Source of the DNA: an uncultured Cellvibrio sp.
GTDB taxonomy: Bacteria; Pseudomonadota; Gammaproteobacteria; Pseudomonadales; Cellvibrionaceae
Assembly (NCBI GenBank): GCA_937958105.1
Contig: CALFXJ010000021.1
Location: 154,301-218,300, forward strand
Direction: 5' to 3'
DNA: 64,000 nt
Position 1 is the stretch's first letter. Each line of letters starts with the position of its first letter. The notes below the pieces were generated by a model, which saw nothing but the letters and a program-made list of their open reading frames with translations, was not told where the DNA came from and did no database searches. The translations under genes were made by a program, and so were the position numbers. Shown piece after piece: positions 17,130-25,956 of the stretch.

Positions 17130-19183
17130 TATGCTGCCTCACTTAAGCCGCTGTGACGTAACAAGGCTGCAATGCTCGGCTCGCGACCGCGGAAATTGAT
17201 AAACAATTCCATGGGCGCCTTACTGCCACCTTGTTGCAGGATTTCACGCAGAAAACTTTCGCCGGTCTGTGCGTTGAAGATGCCTTCTTCTTCAAAACGG
17301 GAGAAGGCATCGGCGGACAGGACTTCGGCCCATTTGTAACTGTAGTAACCAGCAGCGTAACCACCGGCAAATATGTGACTGAAGCTGTTTTGAAAACGAT
17401 TGAATGCCGGCGCCGGCACAACCGCAACTTCGCGGCGCACCTGATCAAGGACGGTCTGCGGGTCCTGTGGTTTGGCCGGATCGTATTCCGCATGGAGACG
17501 GAAGTCGAACAATGCAAACTCCAGCTGCCGTACCATCTGCATCCCCGACTGGAAATTTTTGGCCGCGAGCATCTTGTCCAGCAACGGCTGAGGCAGGGGT
17601 TCAGCGGTCTGGTAGTGGGCAGAGATCAGCGGAATAGCTTCCGGTTCCCAGCACCAGTTTTCCAGAAACTGGCTGGGCAGTTCCACCGCATCCCAGGCAA
17701 CACCATTGATACCGCTTACCGCCGCAACGTCGATCTGCGTCAGCATGTGATGCAGACCGTGGCCGAATTCATGGAACAGCGTCGTGACTTCGTCATGGGT
17801 CAGCAGCGAGGGCTTGTCGCCCACGGGCGGCGTGAAGTTGCAGGTTAAAAAGGCCACCGGCAGCTGGGTGCCGGATTCGGTCCTGCGTCGCACGCGGCAA
17901 TCCGCCATCCAGGCACCGCCGCGTTTGTGTTCGCGGGCAAACAGGTCGAGGTAGAAGCTGGCAATCTGTTCACCGTTTTTATAGACGTGATAGAAACGCA
18001 CATCAGGATGCCAGGAATCAAACGCGGCCACCTGCACGATATCAATGCTGTACAGGCGTTTAACCACTTCAAACATACCGCTGATCACGCGCTCTGCAGG
18101 AAAGTAGGGACGCAGCTCTTCCTGAGAGATCGCGTACTTTTCCACGCGCAGCTTTTCGCTGTAATAGGTCATGTCCCAAGGCTGCAGGTCCGAACAACCC
18201 TGAGTCGCAGCGAAGTCACGCAGTTCCTGAATATCGCGCTCGGCGAGCGGGCGCGACTTCTGTGCCAGCTCATTCAGGAAATCGAGCACCTGCCGCGGAC
18301 TTTCCGCCATCTTGGTAGCCAGTGAGCGCTCGGCATAATTGTTAAAACCGAGCAACTGCGCGAGTTCATGACGCAAAGCCAGGGTTTCGGTAATGATGGC
18401 GCTGTTGTCCCACTCAGCGGCGCTGCTGCCGTCGGCTTTCTTGCCCTCAGCTGAGGCGCGGGTGACAAAGGCGGTGTAAATCTCTTCGCGCAAGGCACGG
18501 TTGTCGGCGTACATCATCACCGCCAGATACGAGGGAAAATCCAGCGTGACGACATAACCGGATAACTGCTTCTGGGCCGCCGCCTGAGCTGCCTGAGCCA
18601 GGGCGGATTCGGGAAGACCCGCTAAAGGTTCGGCATCGGTGAAATGCTTGTACCACGCCTGGGTAGCGTCCAGCACATTGTTGGAAAACTGTGTCGACAG
18701 CTCCGACAGGCGTTTCTGGATAGCGCCGAAGCGTTTCTTCTGCTCCCCATCCAGGGCTACGCCACCGAGGCGGAAATCGCGCAGCGCGTTATCCACAGCC
18801 TGCTTCTGTGCCTGGGTCAGCCGGGCATATTCCTCACTGTCCGCCAGTTTCTGATAGGCGCTGTACAGTTCGACGTTCTGACTGACTTCGGTGCCGTACT
18901 CGGTCAACAGCGCCAGGCTGTTGTTGTAGGCGGTGCGCAGCGCCTCGTTGTTGCACACCGCATTGAGGTGACTTACCGGTGCCCACGCCTGGTCCAGCAG
19001 GTCCCCCTGGGCCTCCAGCGGTGCGACCAGGCTGTCCCAGGTGGGTTGTTCCAGACTGCTGAGCAGATCCTGCAGGTGCTTGCGATTAGCGTCGATCAGC
19101 TGACTGATGGCCGGCTCTACATGTTCCGGCCGGATCGCAGAAAAAGGGGGTAATTCGTGGACTTCTAACAAGGGGTTGGACAT
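17129..19183 (-). CDS. prlC: Oligopeptidase A (M3 family metallopeptidase)
   Basis: This cytoplasmic zinc peptidase degrades short peptides, including cleaved signal peptides. ATG 19183, with GGAG 9 bases upstream, gives 684 residues, the normal family length. The zinc site is HEFGHGLHHML near residue 470, with the third ligand Glu in the downstream WDAVELPSQFLENW helix. The C-terminal region has the substrate-binding GGYAAGYYSYKWAEVLSAD stretch typical of M3 enzymes. An in-frame start at 19246 would lie farther into the divergent promoter region. It is coupled to yheV downstream. Confidence 0.96.
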   Translation of the reverse strand: MSNPLLEVHELPPFSAIRPEHVEPAISQLIDANRKHLQDLLSSLEQPTWDSLVAPLEAQGDLLDQAWAPVSHLNAVCNNEALRTAYNNSLALLTEYGTEVSQNVELYSAYQKLADSEEYARLTQAQKQAVDNALRDFRLGGVALDGEQKKRFGAIQKRLSELSTQFSNNVLDATQAWYKHFTDAEPLAGLPESALAQAAQAAAQKQLSGYVVTLDFPSYLAVMMYADNRALREEIYTAFVTRASAEGKKADGSSAAEWDNSAIITETLALRHELAQLLGFNNYAERSLATKMAESPRQVLDFLNELAQKSRPLAERDIQELRDFAATQGCSDLQPWDMTYYSEKLRVEKYAISQEELRPYFPAERVISGMFEVVKRLYSIDIVQVAAFDSWHPDVRFYHVYKNGEQIASFYLDLFAREHKRGGAWMADCRVRRRTESGTQLPVAFLTCNFTPPVGDKPSLLTHDEVTTLFHEFGHGLHHMLTQIDVAAVSGINGVAWDAVELPSQFLENWCWEPEAIPLISAHYQTAEPLPQPLLDKMLAAKNFQSGMQMVRQLEFALFDFRLHAEYDPAKPQDPQTVLDQVRREVAVVPAPAFNRFQNSFSHIFAGGYAAGYYSYKWAEVLSADAFSRFEEEGIFNAQTGESFLREILQQGGSKAPMELFINFRGREPSIAALLRHSGLSEAA

Positions 19184-19325
19184 AACGCAGACTCCAATCA
19201 ATCGATCAGCTGAATCACTGTGCGGGATTCCGTATGATACACGCATTGGTCACGGGCCCGGCCGGCTGGCACAGCAGCGGGCTGCCCGGCTTTCAACACT
19301 GACACTTTTACGGGCGAGATTTTCC

Positions 19326-19895
19326 ATGAATAAACCACTGTCACCTTCCCTGCGCTCTCATCAGGGCCACACGCCCCGGCTGGGTAAGAATGTGCTGGTC
19401 GATCCTACAGCGGTGGTAATCGGTCAGGTAGAGATCGGTGACGATTCCTCCATCTGGCCCTACGCGGTTGTACGCGGTGACATGCACTCTATACGTATAG
19501 GCGCCCGCACCAGTATTCAAGACGGCTCCATCCTGCACATCACTCATGCCGGTCCGTTCAACCCGGAGGGTTTTCCACTGGAGATTGGCGATGATGTCAC
19601 CGTCGGTCACTCGGTGAATCTGCACGGGTGCACCATCGGCAACCGTGTGCTGGTGGGGATAGGCTCTACGCTGCTCGATGGTGTGGTGGTGGAGGACGAG
19701 GTTGTCATTGGTGCTGGAACCCTGGTACCGCCGGGCAAGCGTCTCGAAAGCGGTTATCTGTATGTGGGTTCACCCTGCAAACAGGTGCGTCCCCTGAAAG
19801 ACAGCGAGAAACAATTTTTTACATATTCCGCCAATAATTATGTCAAGCTGAAGGACATTCACCTGCGTGAGTTGTCTATGACGACGGATCAGTGA
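19326..19895 (+). CDS. Gamma-carbonic-anhydrase-like hexapeptide protein
   Basis: ATG 19326 gives 189 residues. Repeated hexapeptide turns (for example VVIGQVEIGDDSSIWPYAVV and MHSIRIGARTSIQDGS) build a left-handed beta-helix that trimerises. The three zinc-ligand histidines of the gamma class are present: one in ILHITH and two in VGHSVNLHGC. A C-terminal helix (KDSEKQFFTYSANNYVKLKD) caps the helix. It belongs to the YrdA/PaaY-like group, for which carbonic anhydrase activity is variable. It is divergent from prlC. The first 20 residues are an N-terminal extension relative to the shortest members. Confidence 0.9.
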   Translation: MNKPLSPSLRSHQGHTPRLGKNVLVDPTAVVIGQVEIGDDSSIWPYAVVRGDMHSIRIGARTSIQDGSILHITHAGPFNPEGFPLEIGDDVTVGHSVNLHGCTIGNRVLVGIGSTLLDGVVVEDEVVIGAGTLVPPGKRLESGYLYVGSPCKQVRPLKDSEKQFFTYSANNYVKLKDIHLRELSMTTDQ

Positions 19896-20011
19896 GCATG
19901 ATCTGCTCGCCTGCCGTGGACCGCGCAGGCGAAGGTTTCTACAGCATTCGATAAACCTTTACGCTCACCAACCCGCAATTATTGCTAGACCACCATGTGG
20001 ATGGAGGCGTT

Positions 20012-20719
20012 ATGTTATTCGCTCTGTTAAATAAAAAAATATTGTCCGCACAGACTCATGCCCGGTCTGCCGGCATCTTCGCCCTTGTATCCGCTGTATT
20101 ACTGCTGACAGCCTGCGCCAGTGACCCGGTGCTGCCGAAGTCGGACCCGAAACTCATGGGCACCAAGGCCGGCAGTTTTGATCACGTACTGATGATGCCC
20201 GGCAGCGGCATTCCTGCTTTTTCACGCGTGTTCATCGAAGATCCGCAGGTCACCTTCAATAAGCACTGGCTGCAGGATTTTCGCGGCGACTACACCGACC
20301 GCGATCTTGAGCGCATCACAACCACCTATGGTGAAATGCTGAAAAAAGCCCTGCGCGAAGGCATGACTGAGCACACCTCGGTCACCGTGGTAGACAGCGC
20401 GGCGGAAGCGGACGTGATCTATCGCCCGCTGTTGCGCGAGCTGAATATTTACGCTCCCGACCTGTCGATGCCGGGGCGTACCAAGAAATATGTCTACGAG
20501 GCCGGTAATGCGACTTTTGATCTGACGTTGATTCAGGCGGGGACTGATAAGGTGATCGCACAGTTTATCGATCACCGCGAAACCTCAACCCATGTCGGCA
20601 GCCAGCTTGAGCGCACTAATCGGGTCAACAACGCCCGGCACTTCCGCAACCTGATGGAACGCTGGACGCGCAACCTGACCAGTTACCTCATAGATACCGG
20701 AACCTTAACACCCCGATAA
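20012..20719 (+). CDS. Putative DUF3313-like lipoprotein
   Basis: ATG 20012 follows GGAGG at good spacing; the ATG-like start at 19982 is upstream of that site. The 235-residue protein has an n-region MLFALLNKKILSAQTHARSA, a hydrophobic segment and a lipobox LLLTAC. The mature domain has strands and helices (DHVLMMPGSGIPAFSRVFIE, then DRDLERITTTYGEMLKKALR, VTVVDSAAEADVIYRPLL, ATFDLTLIQAGTDKVIAQFI), reminiscent of DUF3313 outer-membrane lipoproteins. Function is unknown. A strong terminator follows at 20730, so it is a single-gene unit. Confidence 0.82.
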   Translation: MLFALLNKKILSAQTHARSAGIFALVSAVLLLTACASDPVLPKSDPKLMGTKAGSFDHVLMMPGSGIPAFSRVFIEDPQVTFNKHWLQDFRGDYTDRDLERITTTYGEMLKKALREGMTEHTSVTVVDSAAEADVIYRPLLRELNIYAPDLSMPGRTKKYVYEAGNATFDLTLIQAGTDKVIAQFIDHRETSTHVGSQLERTNRVNNARHFRNLMERWTRNLTSYLIDTGTLTPR

Positions 20720-20729
20720 CCCCTTTTTT

Positions 20730-20765
20730 GACCCTGGCTCTTGTCTCGCACCAGGGTCTTTTTTT
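20730..20765 (+). terminator. Intrinsic terminator after lipoprotein gene
   Basis: GACCCTGG (20730-20737) pairs with CCAGGGTC (20751-20758), followed by seven T. It also shows that the in-frame start at 20728 is inside a terminator, so the next gene starts at 20794. Confidence 0.92.
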
Positions 20766-20793
20766 CGTAACACAACACTGTCCGGAATCCGTC

Positions 20794-21477
20794 ATGTCCG
20801 CCCATCCCTGTTCTCTGCCCGTCGTTGGTCATCCGCAGAAGCGCTTTGCGGTGAATAAAATTATCTGCATTGGTCGCAACTACGCCGAGCATGCCCGTGA
20901 GATGGGTCATGATCCCCAGCGCGAACCGCCATTCTTTTTTTTCAAACCGCAAAGCGCACTGGCAGAACCAGGTATTGATTTTGTGTATCCCTGGTTTTCG
21001 CAGAATGTGCACCATGAACTGGAGCTGGTGATTGCCCTCGGGCGCGACGGCTTTCAGGTGCCCGTGGAAGAGGCTCCCCGTCTGGTCGGCGGTTTTGGTG
21101 TTGGCCTGGACATGACCTGCCGCGATGTGCAGCAACAAGCCAAAGCCCAGGGCCGCCCCTGGGAGCTGGCAAAAGGCTTCGACGGATCGGCCCCCTGCTC
21201 CGCCCTGCAACTGGGCAGTTATGCTGACCTGCAGAAGATGGGGCAGTTGTCGCTCACCCGTAACGGCAATCTGGTGCAGCAGGGCGACTGGCGGGACATG
21301 GTATGGCCGGTGGCCGAGCTGATAGCAGAAGTCTCGCGGTTTATTCGCCTGCAGGCGGGGGATCTGATCTTCACCGGTACCCCGGCGGGCGTCGGCCCCG
21401 TAGTACCGGGAGACAAGCTGGTGGCCAATCTGGAAGGATTGGGGGAGTGCCTGCGCGTCAATGTCGTGGCATGCTAG
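20794..21477 (+). CDS. Fumarylacetoacetate-hydrolase family protein
   Basis: ATG 20794 gives 227 residues. The FAH fold signatures are KIICIGRNYAEHAREMG, PFFFFKPQSAL, the metal-binding glutamates in HHELELVIALG, and the later GFGVGLDMTCRD (Asp) and FTGTPAGVGPV. Members hydrolyse acylpyruvates or decarboxylate oxaloacetate; the closest widespread group is YcgM-like acylpyruvase, but the substrate cannot be read from sequence. It stands alone between two terminator-bounded units. The start at 20728 is excluded because it falls in the preceding terminator. Confidence 0.9.
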   Translation: MSAHPCSLPVVGHPQKRFAVNKIICIGRNYAEHAREMGHDPQREPPFFFFKPQSALAEPGIDFVYPWFSQNVHHELELVIALGRDGFQVPVEEAPRLVGGFGVGLDMTCRDVQQQAKAQGRPWELAKGFDGSAPCSALQLGSYADLQKMGQLSLTRNGNLVQQGDWRDMVWPVAELIAEVSRFIRLQAGDLIFTGTPAGVGPVVPGDKLVANLEGLGECLRVNVVAC

Positions 21478-21563
21478 TGGGCCGGGAAATCGTCGGACCG
21501 TTTTAGGGACGGGCAATTTCCGGGTTTAACGCCTCCTCCACTATTGATGAATAAGGAATCCTC

Positions 21564-21878
21564 ATGTTGCTGACCAATCTGGAAGTTGTCCCCGGTCGTC
21601 GAATCGTTGCTCACTATGGTCTGGTGCAGGGCAGTACCGTCCGGGCGAAACACGTGGGGCGGGACATCGCCGCCTCGTTCAAGAATGTCTTCGGTGGCGA
21701 ACTTAAAGGTTATACCGAGCTGCTCAATGACTCGCGCGAGGAAGCTACCGCGCGTATGGTAGCCCAGGCGCAGGCCATGGGAGCCAATGCCATCCTCAAC
21801 ATCCGCTTCGCCACCAGCTCTGTGGCCGTGGGTGCGGCAGAGCTGTTTGTTTACGGTACCGCTGTAGCACTGGAGTAA
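21564..21878 (+). CDS. YbjQ-family (UPF0145) protein
   Basis: This 104-residue protein is of the YbjQ family. LEVVPGRRIVAHYGLVQGST, the VGRDIAASFKNVFGGELKGY helix, RMVAQAQAMGANAILNIRF and the C-terminal VYGTAVAL strand are characteristic. Structures of the family show a pentameric ring; the function is unsettled, although it was once annotated as heavy-metal-binding. The ribosome site is AAGGAATC. It is followed at 5 bases by a membrane-anchored relative and then by an M48 protease, forming a three-gene operon. Confidence 0.92.
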   Translation: MLLTNLEVVPGRRIVAHYGLVQGSTVRAKHVGRDIAASFKNVFGGELKGYTELLNDSREEATARMVAQAQAMGANAILNIRFATSSVAVGAAELFVYGTAVALE

Positions 21879-21883
21879 ATGTC

Positions 21884-22357
21884 ATGGAGATATTTCTCAT
21901 TCAGCTTATAGGCCCGCTGGCTATTGCCGGCGTATTGCTTACCGTGGGATTCTTTTCCGGCCGCTATCTCGAGAAAAAGCACTACGCCAGCATCATCGCC
22001 CGCGAAACCGCACCGGATCAGGTCATGGTATTTGCCACACGCCTGCCGCCGCCCGAACTGCCGGCGCCGGCCACGCAGCTGGTAAGCGGTTCGGTGGTGA
22101 TCTCTGCAGATTATTTCAAACGTTTTATCGCAGGTCTGCGGATGCTGATCGGCGGCCGGTTGAATACTTATGAATCCCTGCTGGATCGCGCCCGCCGCGA
22201 AGCTATCCTGCGGATGCAGGAAGAAGCCAAAGCCCTCGGTGCAACACAGATCTTCAACGTCAAGCTGGAAACCATGTCTATCGGTGGGCGCAACCCCAAC
22301 AGCATCAGCTGTCTTGAGGTGCTCGCCTATGGTACTGCGATTATTCCGCGCAACTAA
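21884..22357 (+). CDS. Membrane-anchored YbjQ-like protein
   Basis: This 157-residue protein begins with a hydrophobic helix (FLIQLIGPLAIAGVLLTVGF, about residues 4-23), a basic FFSGRYLEKKHY stretch and a proline-rich spacer. The C-terminal domain is a second YbjQ-like fold (VSGSVVISADYFKRFIAGLR, LLDRARREAILRMQEEAKAL, GATQIFNVKLETMS and VLAYGTAII), divergent from the preceding gene. The layout suggests a membrane-tethered partner of the soluble ring protein. It starts 5 bases after that gene and ends 25 bases before the M48 protease gene. Confidence 0.85.
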   Translation: MEIFLIQLIGPLAIAGVLLTVGFFSGRYLEKKHYASIIARETAPDQVMVFATRLPPPELPAPATQLVSGSVVISADYFKRFIAGLRMLIGGRLNTYESLLDRARREAILRMQEEAKALGATQIFNVKLETMSIGGRNPNSISCLEVLAYGTAIIPRN

Positions 22358-22382
22358 TTTTTCTTTTTCATAAGGACATCAG

Positions 22383-23189
22383 ATGCGTTACGAAAATCGC
22401 CAGCCGCCAGAAGGAATTAATGTCGTGGAGCACGGCTGGGTGCGCGATTTTGTCCTGTTGATCGTGGGATTTTTTGCGGGCCTGTTTCTGCTGTGCTGGC
22501 TGCTGTTACAGCTCGTCGCCTGGACGGCACGCTGGACGCCTTTCTCCTGGGAGCAGACACTCACCCAGTCCTGGCCGCTGCAAGAGCAACCGGGCGAGCA
22601 CCAAGAGTATCTGCAGCAACTCACCACACAACTGGCGCAGGCCGGTGGCCTCTCGTCCGAATTATCCCTGCAGGTTCATTACAGCTCCGATGACACCGTC
22701 AACGCCCTCGCCACCCTCGGCGGTCATATGGTGATCTTCCAAGGGCTGGTGGATGCCGTAGAAACCGAGCAGGGCCTGGCTTTTGTCATCGCCCATGAGA
22801 TCGCCCACATTCAGCACCGCCATCCCATCCAGGCGGTAGCGCGGAGTCTGAGTATGGGACTGGTGAGCGCGATGATCTTCGGCCAGACCGATCTGGCCCA
22901 CCTTGCTGGTGTGGGTGGTAATGTCGCGCTGTTGAACTACTCCCGCCAGCAGGAAGCAGACGCGGATCGCTGGGCTTTGCAGGCACTGCACAATTATTAC
23001 GGCCATGTTGCCGGTGCGGATGAACTCTTCCGCAAACTTATTCACAATGATAAAAATCCTGCGCTGCCGGAATGGCTGTCTACCCATCCCGATCTGGAGG
23101 CGCGCATCGCCCGCCTGCGTCAGCTGGCAATTGACAACGGCTATGTGCTGGACGGGCAGCCGGTGCCTCTGGCAATCCGGCAGGATTGA
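22383..23189 (+). CDS. M48-family membrane metalloprotease
   Basis: This 268-residue protein has an N-terminal membrane helix (VLLIVGFFAGLFLLCWLLLQL, about residues 23-45) and an M48 zinc-protease domain. The active site is VIAHEIAHIQHRHP (HExxH), and the downstream glutamate ligand is in NYSRQQEADADRWAL. The STHPDLEARIARLRQ C-terminal stretch is common in this group (HtpX/Oma1-like and BepA-like). The single helix and following periplasmic-looking domain point to an envelope protease. It is co-transcribed with the two YbjQ-like genes (ribosome site AAGGACATC). The substrate is unknown. Confidence 0.9.
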   Translation: MRYENRQPPEGINVVEHGWVRDFVLLIVGFFAGLFLLCWLLLQLVAWTARWTPFSWEQTLTQSWPLQEQPGEHQEYLQQLTTQLAQAGGLSSELSLQVHYSSDDTVNALATLGGHMVIFQGLVDAVETEQGLAFVIAHEIAHIQHRHPIQAVARSLSMGLVSAMIFGQTDLAHLAGVGGNVALLNYSRQQEADADRWALQALHNYYGHVAGADELFRKLIHNDKNPALPEWLSTHPDLEARIARLRQLAIDNGYVLDGQPVPLAIRQD

Positions 23190-23210
23190 AGTCTTCTGAA
23201 TAACCCAAGG

Positions 23211-23250
23211 TGTGCGCGAGCACATCGCCTGTTGGCGGAATGCGCCAACA
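23211..23250 (+). terminator. Paired hairpins after the YbjQ-M48 operon
   Basis: TGTGC-GCGA-GCACA (23211-23224) and TGTTGGCG/CGCCAACA (23230-23237 with 23243-23250) are two perfect stems in tandem. No T run follows, so they may stabilise the mRNA 3' end or act as weak terminators. Confidence 0.45.
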
Positions 23251-23287
23251 TTAACGGAACCCAACAAAACATCACAACGAGGACGTT

Positions 23288-25096
23288 ATGATACGCGCGC
23301 GATCTTTTATCAGTTTTTTTCTGCTGCTGTTTGCCACCGTTTCCCTTGCCGCCGCCAAAGACCCGGACGCTGAAGCCCGCGCACTCTTTGAATTATTTTT
23401 TGAAGAATCTGTCTCACTCAGTCCCATGTGGCAGACGGAGCTGGGCCGCAAGACCAATTACGACAAGTGGGACGATATCAGCCCGGAACGCAGCGAGGTT
23501 TATCATCAACTCAGTAAGGATCAACTGGCCCGCCTGAAGAAGCTGGATAAGGATATATTGAGTCCGGAAAACCAGCTTAACTACGAACTGCAGCGCTTTG
23601 AACTGGAAAAGGATATCGCCGGCTATCAATGGCGCGATCACAATTATCCGGTCAATCAGATGTTCGGCCTGCATGCCGGTATTCCTGCATTTCTGATTAA
23701 CTCCCACAAGATTAGCTCCACGAGCGATGCCGAAGCTTACATAGCGCGACTCACCGGCGTAGGAAAACTCATTGATCAGCTGATCGATAATCTCCAGCGT
23801 CGTGCGGATAAAGGCATCCTCGCTCCGGCATTTGTTTATCCTTTCGTGCTGGAAGACAGTCGCAACATCATCAAAGGCCAGCCCTTTGACCGCAGCAAAG
23901 ATCTCAGTCCGCTGCTTGACGACTTTACGCGTAAGCTCGACGAGCTGGAGCTGAACAAAAAACAGAAAACGCAATTGATCACCCGCGCAAAACGCGAACT
24001 GCAGAAAACGGTCAAGCCGGCTTACCAGCGGCTGATGGTCTGCATTGAGCAATTACAGAAACGTGCAGATACGCGCGATGGCGTATGGAAGCTGCCGGAG
24101 GGTGAAGCTTTCTACGATTACACCCTGCAACGCATGACCACCACCTCGCTCAATGCCGATGAGATTCATCAGATTGGTCTGGCGGAAGTCGCGCGTATTC
24201 AGCAGGAAATGCAACAGATCATGAAGCAGGTAAATTTTACCGGTGATCTGCAGGCGTTCTTTAAATTTGTACGCGAAGACTCCCAGTTCTATTACCCCGA
24301 CAGCGACGCAGGACGTGCACAATACCTCGAAGATACCCGCGCAATTATTGATAAGATGCGCCAACGTCTGCCCGAGCTTTTCGGCCATCTTCCGAAAGCG
24401 GATCTGATCGTCAAAGCCGTCGAACCTTTTCGCGAAAAATCCGCTGGCAAGGCGTTTTACAGCGGTCCCGCTCCCGACGGTTCACGTCCCGGAACCTATT
24501 ACGTCAACCTCTACGATATGACTGGCGTGCCGCGTTATCAGATGGAAGCGCTGGCCTATCATGAAGCACTGCCGGGCCATCATATGCAGATCGCTATTGC
24601 ACAGGAGATGGAAGAACTGCCCTCGTTCCGTCGTCACGGTGGTTATACCGCCTACATCGAAGGCTGGGGTCTTTATGCAGAGCTGGTGCCCAAAGCCATG
24701 GGTTTTTATGCAGATCCCTACTCCGACTTTGGTCGTCTTTCCATGGAACTCTGGCGGGCGGTACGCCTGGTCGTAGATACCGGCATCCACAGCAGGAAAT
24801 GGACACGCGAACAGGCTATCGATTATTTCGTTGCCAACAGCCCCATGAACCGCGCCGACGCAACCCGCGAGATAGAGCGCTACATCGTCATGCCGGGACA
24901 GGCGACGACCTACAAGATTGGCATGAATAAATTTGTGGAGCTGCGCAATAAAGCGCAACGGGCACTGGGAGCACAATTTGATCTGCGTGCGTTCCACGAC
25001 CTTGTACTCAGCGGTGGTGCATTACCACTGACGGTTCTGGAGCAGCAGGTGGATGATTGGATCAGTAAACAAAAATCAGCAAGCGGTATGAACTAA
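23288..25096 (+). CDS. Secreted DUF885 peptidase-like protein
   Basis: This 602-residue protein has a signal peptide (FISFFLLLFATVSLAAAKDP, cut near residue 21). It matches DUF885 proteins, predicted metallopeptidases of the M3-like/gluzincin fold. The putative zinc site is YHEALPGHHMQIAIAQE (HExxxGHH form) near residue 425, with a downstream YIEGWGLYAELV glutamate motif. RMTTTSLNADEIHQIGLAEV and YYVNLYDMTGVPRYQMEALA are further conserved stretches. It is probably periplasmic or lipid-free secreted. The ribosome site is GAGGAC, and a strong terminator follows at 25114. Peptide substrates are unknown. Confidence 0.9.
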   Translation: MIRARSFISFFLLLFATVSLAAAKDPDAEARALFELFFEESVSLSPMWQTELGRKTNYDKWDDISPERSEVYHQLSKDQLARLKKLDKDILSPENQLNYELQRFELEKDIAGYQWRDHNYPVNQMFGLHAGIPAFLINSHKISSTSDAEAYIARLTGVGKLIDQLIDNLQRRADKGILAPAFVYPFVLEDSRNIIKGQPFDRSKDLSPLLDDFTRKLDELELNKKQKTQLITRAKRELQKTVKPAYQRLMVCIEQLQKRADTRDGVWKLPEGEAFYDYTLQRMTTTSLNADEIHQIGLAEVARIQQEMQQIMKQVNFTGDLQAFFKFVREDSQFYYPDSDAGRAQYLEDTRAIIDKMRQRLPELFGHLPKADLIVKAVEPFREKSAGKAFYSGPAPDGSRPGTYYVNLYDMTGVPRYQMEALAYHEALPGHHMQIAIAQEMEELPSFRRHGGYTAYIEGWGLYAELVPKAMGFYADPYSDFGRLSMELWRAVRLVVDTGIHSRKWTREQAIDYFVANSPMNRADATREIERYIVMPGQATTYKIGMNKFVELRNKAQRALGAQFDLRAFHDLVLSGGALPLTVLEQQVDDWISKQKSASGMN

Positions 25097-25113
25097 CGAT
25101 CCCCGTAAAACAG

Positions 25114-25163
25114 ACTGGTCCGGATGCTTACAATCAACGTAAATATCCGGACCAGTTTTTTTC
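25114..25163 (+). terminator. Intrinsic terminator after DUF885 gene
   Basis: ACTGGTCCGGAT (25114-25125) pairs perfectly with ATCCGGACCAGT (25145-25156), followed by TTTTTTTC. Confidence 0.92.
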
Positions 25164-25206
25164 AGCGCACTGGCGATCCTTGTACATGCACGTTCAGCAC
25201 AGCCGT

Positions 25207-25902
25207 CTACCTCGGCAGATCAAACACCAGCGCCCTCACCGGATGTTCGCCCGCCTCCAGCCGCAACACATCAATACCATCCAGCGCTGCACCGTCGCCC
25301 GGCTTCAAAGTTTCTCCTTCGACTTTTAATTCCCCGTCAATCACATGAACATAATGTTTGCGCTGACGCGGATTGTTCAGGCTGGCACTGCCCTGCGGGG
25401 TTAACAGCAATTGATACAGCGATGCATCCTGCTTGATCGTGAGACTGCCGCCTTCGCCCGTCGGGCTGATAACCAGCGTCAATCCTTCACTGCGCCCGAA
25501 ATCTTTCTGCTGATAACCAGGCTCCTGACCGTATACATTCGGTTGAATCCAGATCTGCAGGAATTTCAGTTTGTCTGTCTGCGAAGCGTTGAATTCACTG
25601 TGGGTAATACCACTGCCGGCAGACATCAGCTGAAATTCTCCTGCTGGCAATGTGGCGATGTTGCCTTCACTGTCCCGGTGCGCAATGGTGCCTTCCAGTA
25701 CGTAACTGATAATTTCCATATCGCTGTGACCGTGGGTGGGAAAGCCGGCACCGGGCGTGACTTCATCGTCATTGATCACGCGCAGAGCGGAATAACCCAT
25801 GTGCGCAGGATCGTAATAACTGCCGAAGGAAAAACTATGGCGGCTCTTCAGCCAGCCGAACTCGGCTGCGCCGCGTGCTTCACTGCGTCTGATACTGATC
25901 AT
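25207..25902 (-). CDS. Pirin-family protein (quercetinase-like cupin)
   Basis: ATG 25902, with GGAGG 7 bases upstream, gives 231 residues; the earlier GTG contains that ribosome site and cannot be the start. The N-terminal cupin carries the metal ligands: HSFSFGSYYDPAHMGYSALR, GFPTHGHSDMEIISYVLEG (HxH...E) and GSGITHSEFN (His). The C-terminal cupin is degenerate. It is close to YhhW, for which quercetin 2,3-dioxygenase activity has been shown in vitro. It follows doxX in a minus-strand pair divergent from a LysR gene, the common redox/electrophile-response arrangement. Confidence 0.93.
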   Translation of the reverse strand: MISIRRSEARGAAEFGWLKSRHSFSFGSYYDPAHMGYSALRVINDDEVTPGAGFPTHGHSDMEIISYVLEGTIAHRDSEGNIATLPAGEFQLMSAGSGITHSEFNASQTDKLKFLQIWIQPNVYGQEPGYQQKDFGRSEGLTLVISPTGEGGSLTIKQDASLYQLLLTPQGSASLNNPRQRKHYVHVIDGELKVEGETLKPGDGAALDGIDVLRLEAGEHPVRALVFDLPR

Positions 25903-25956
25903 GATAAACCTCCGCACTGGGTGGAGCGGGAAGCACGGCCTCCCGCATCCGGAAAA

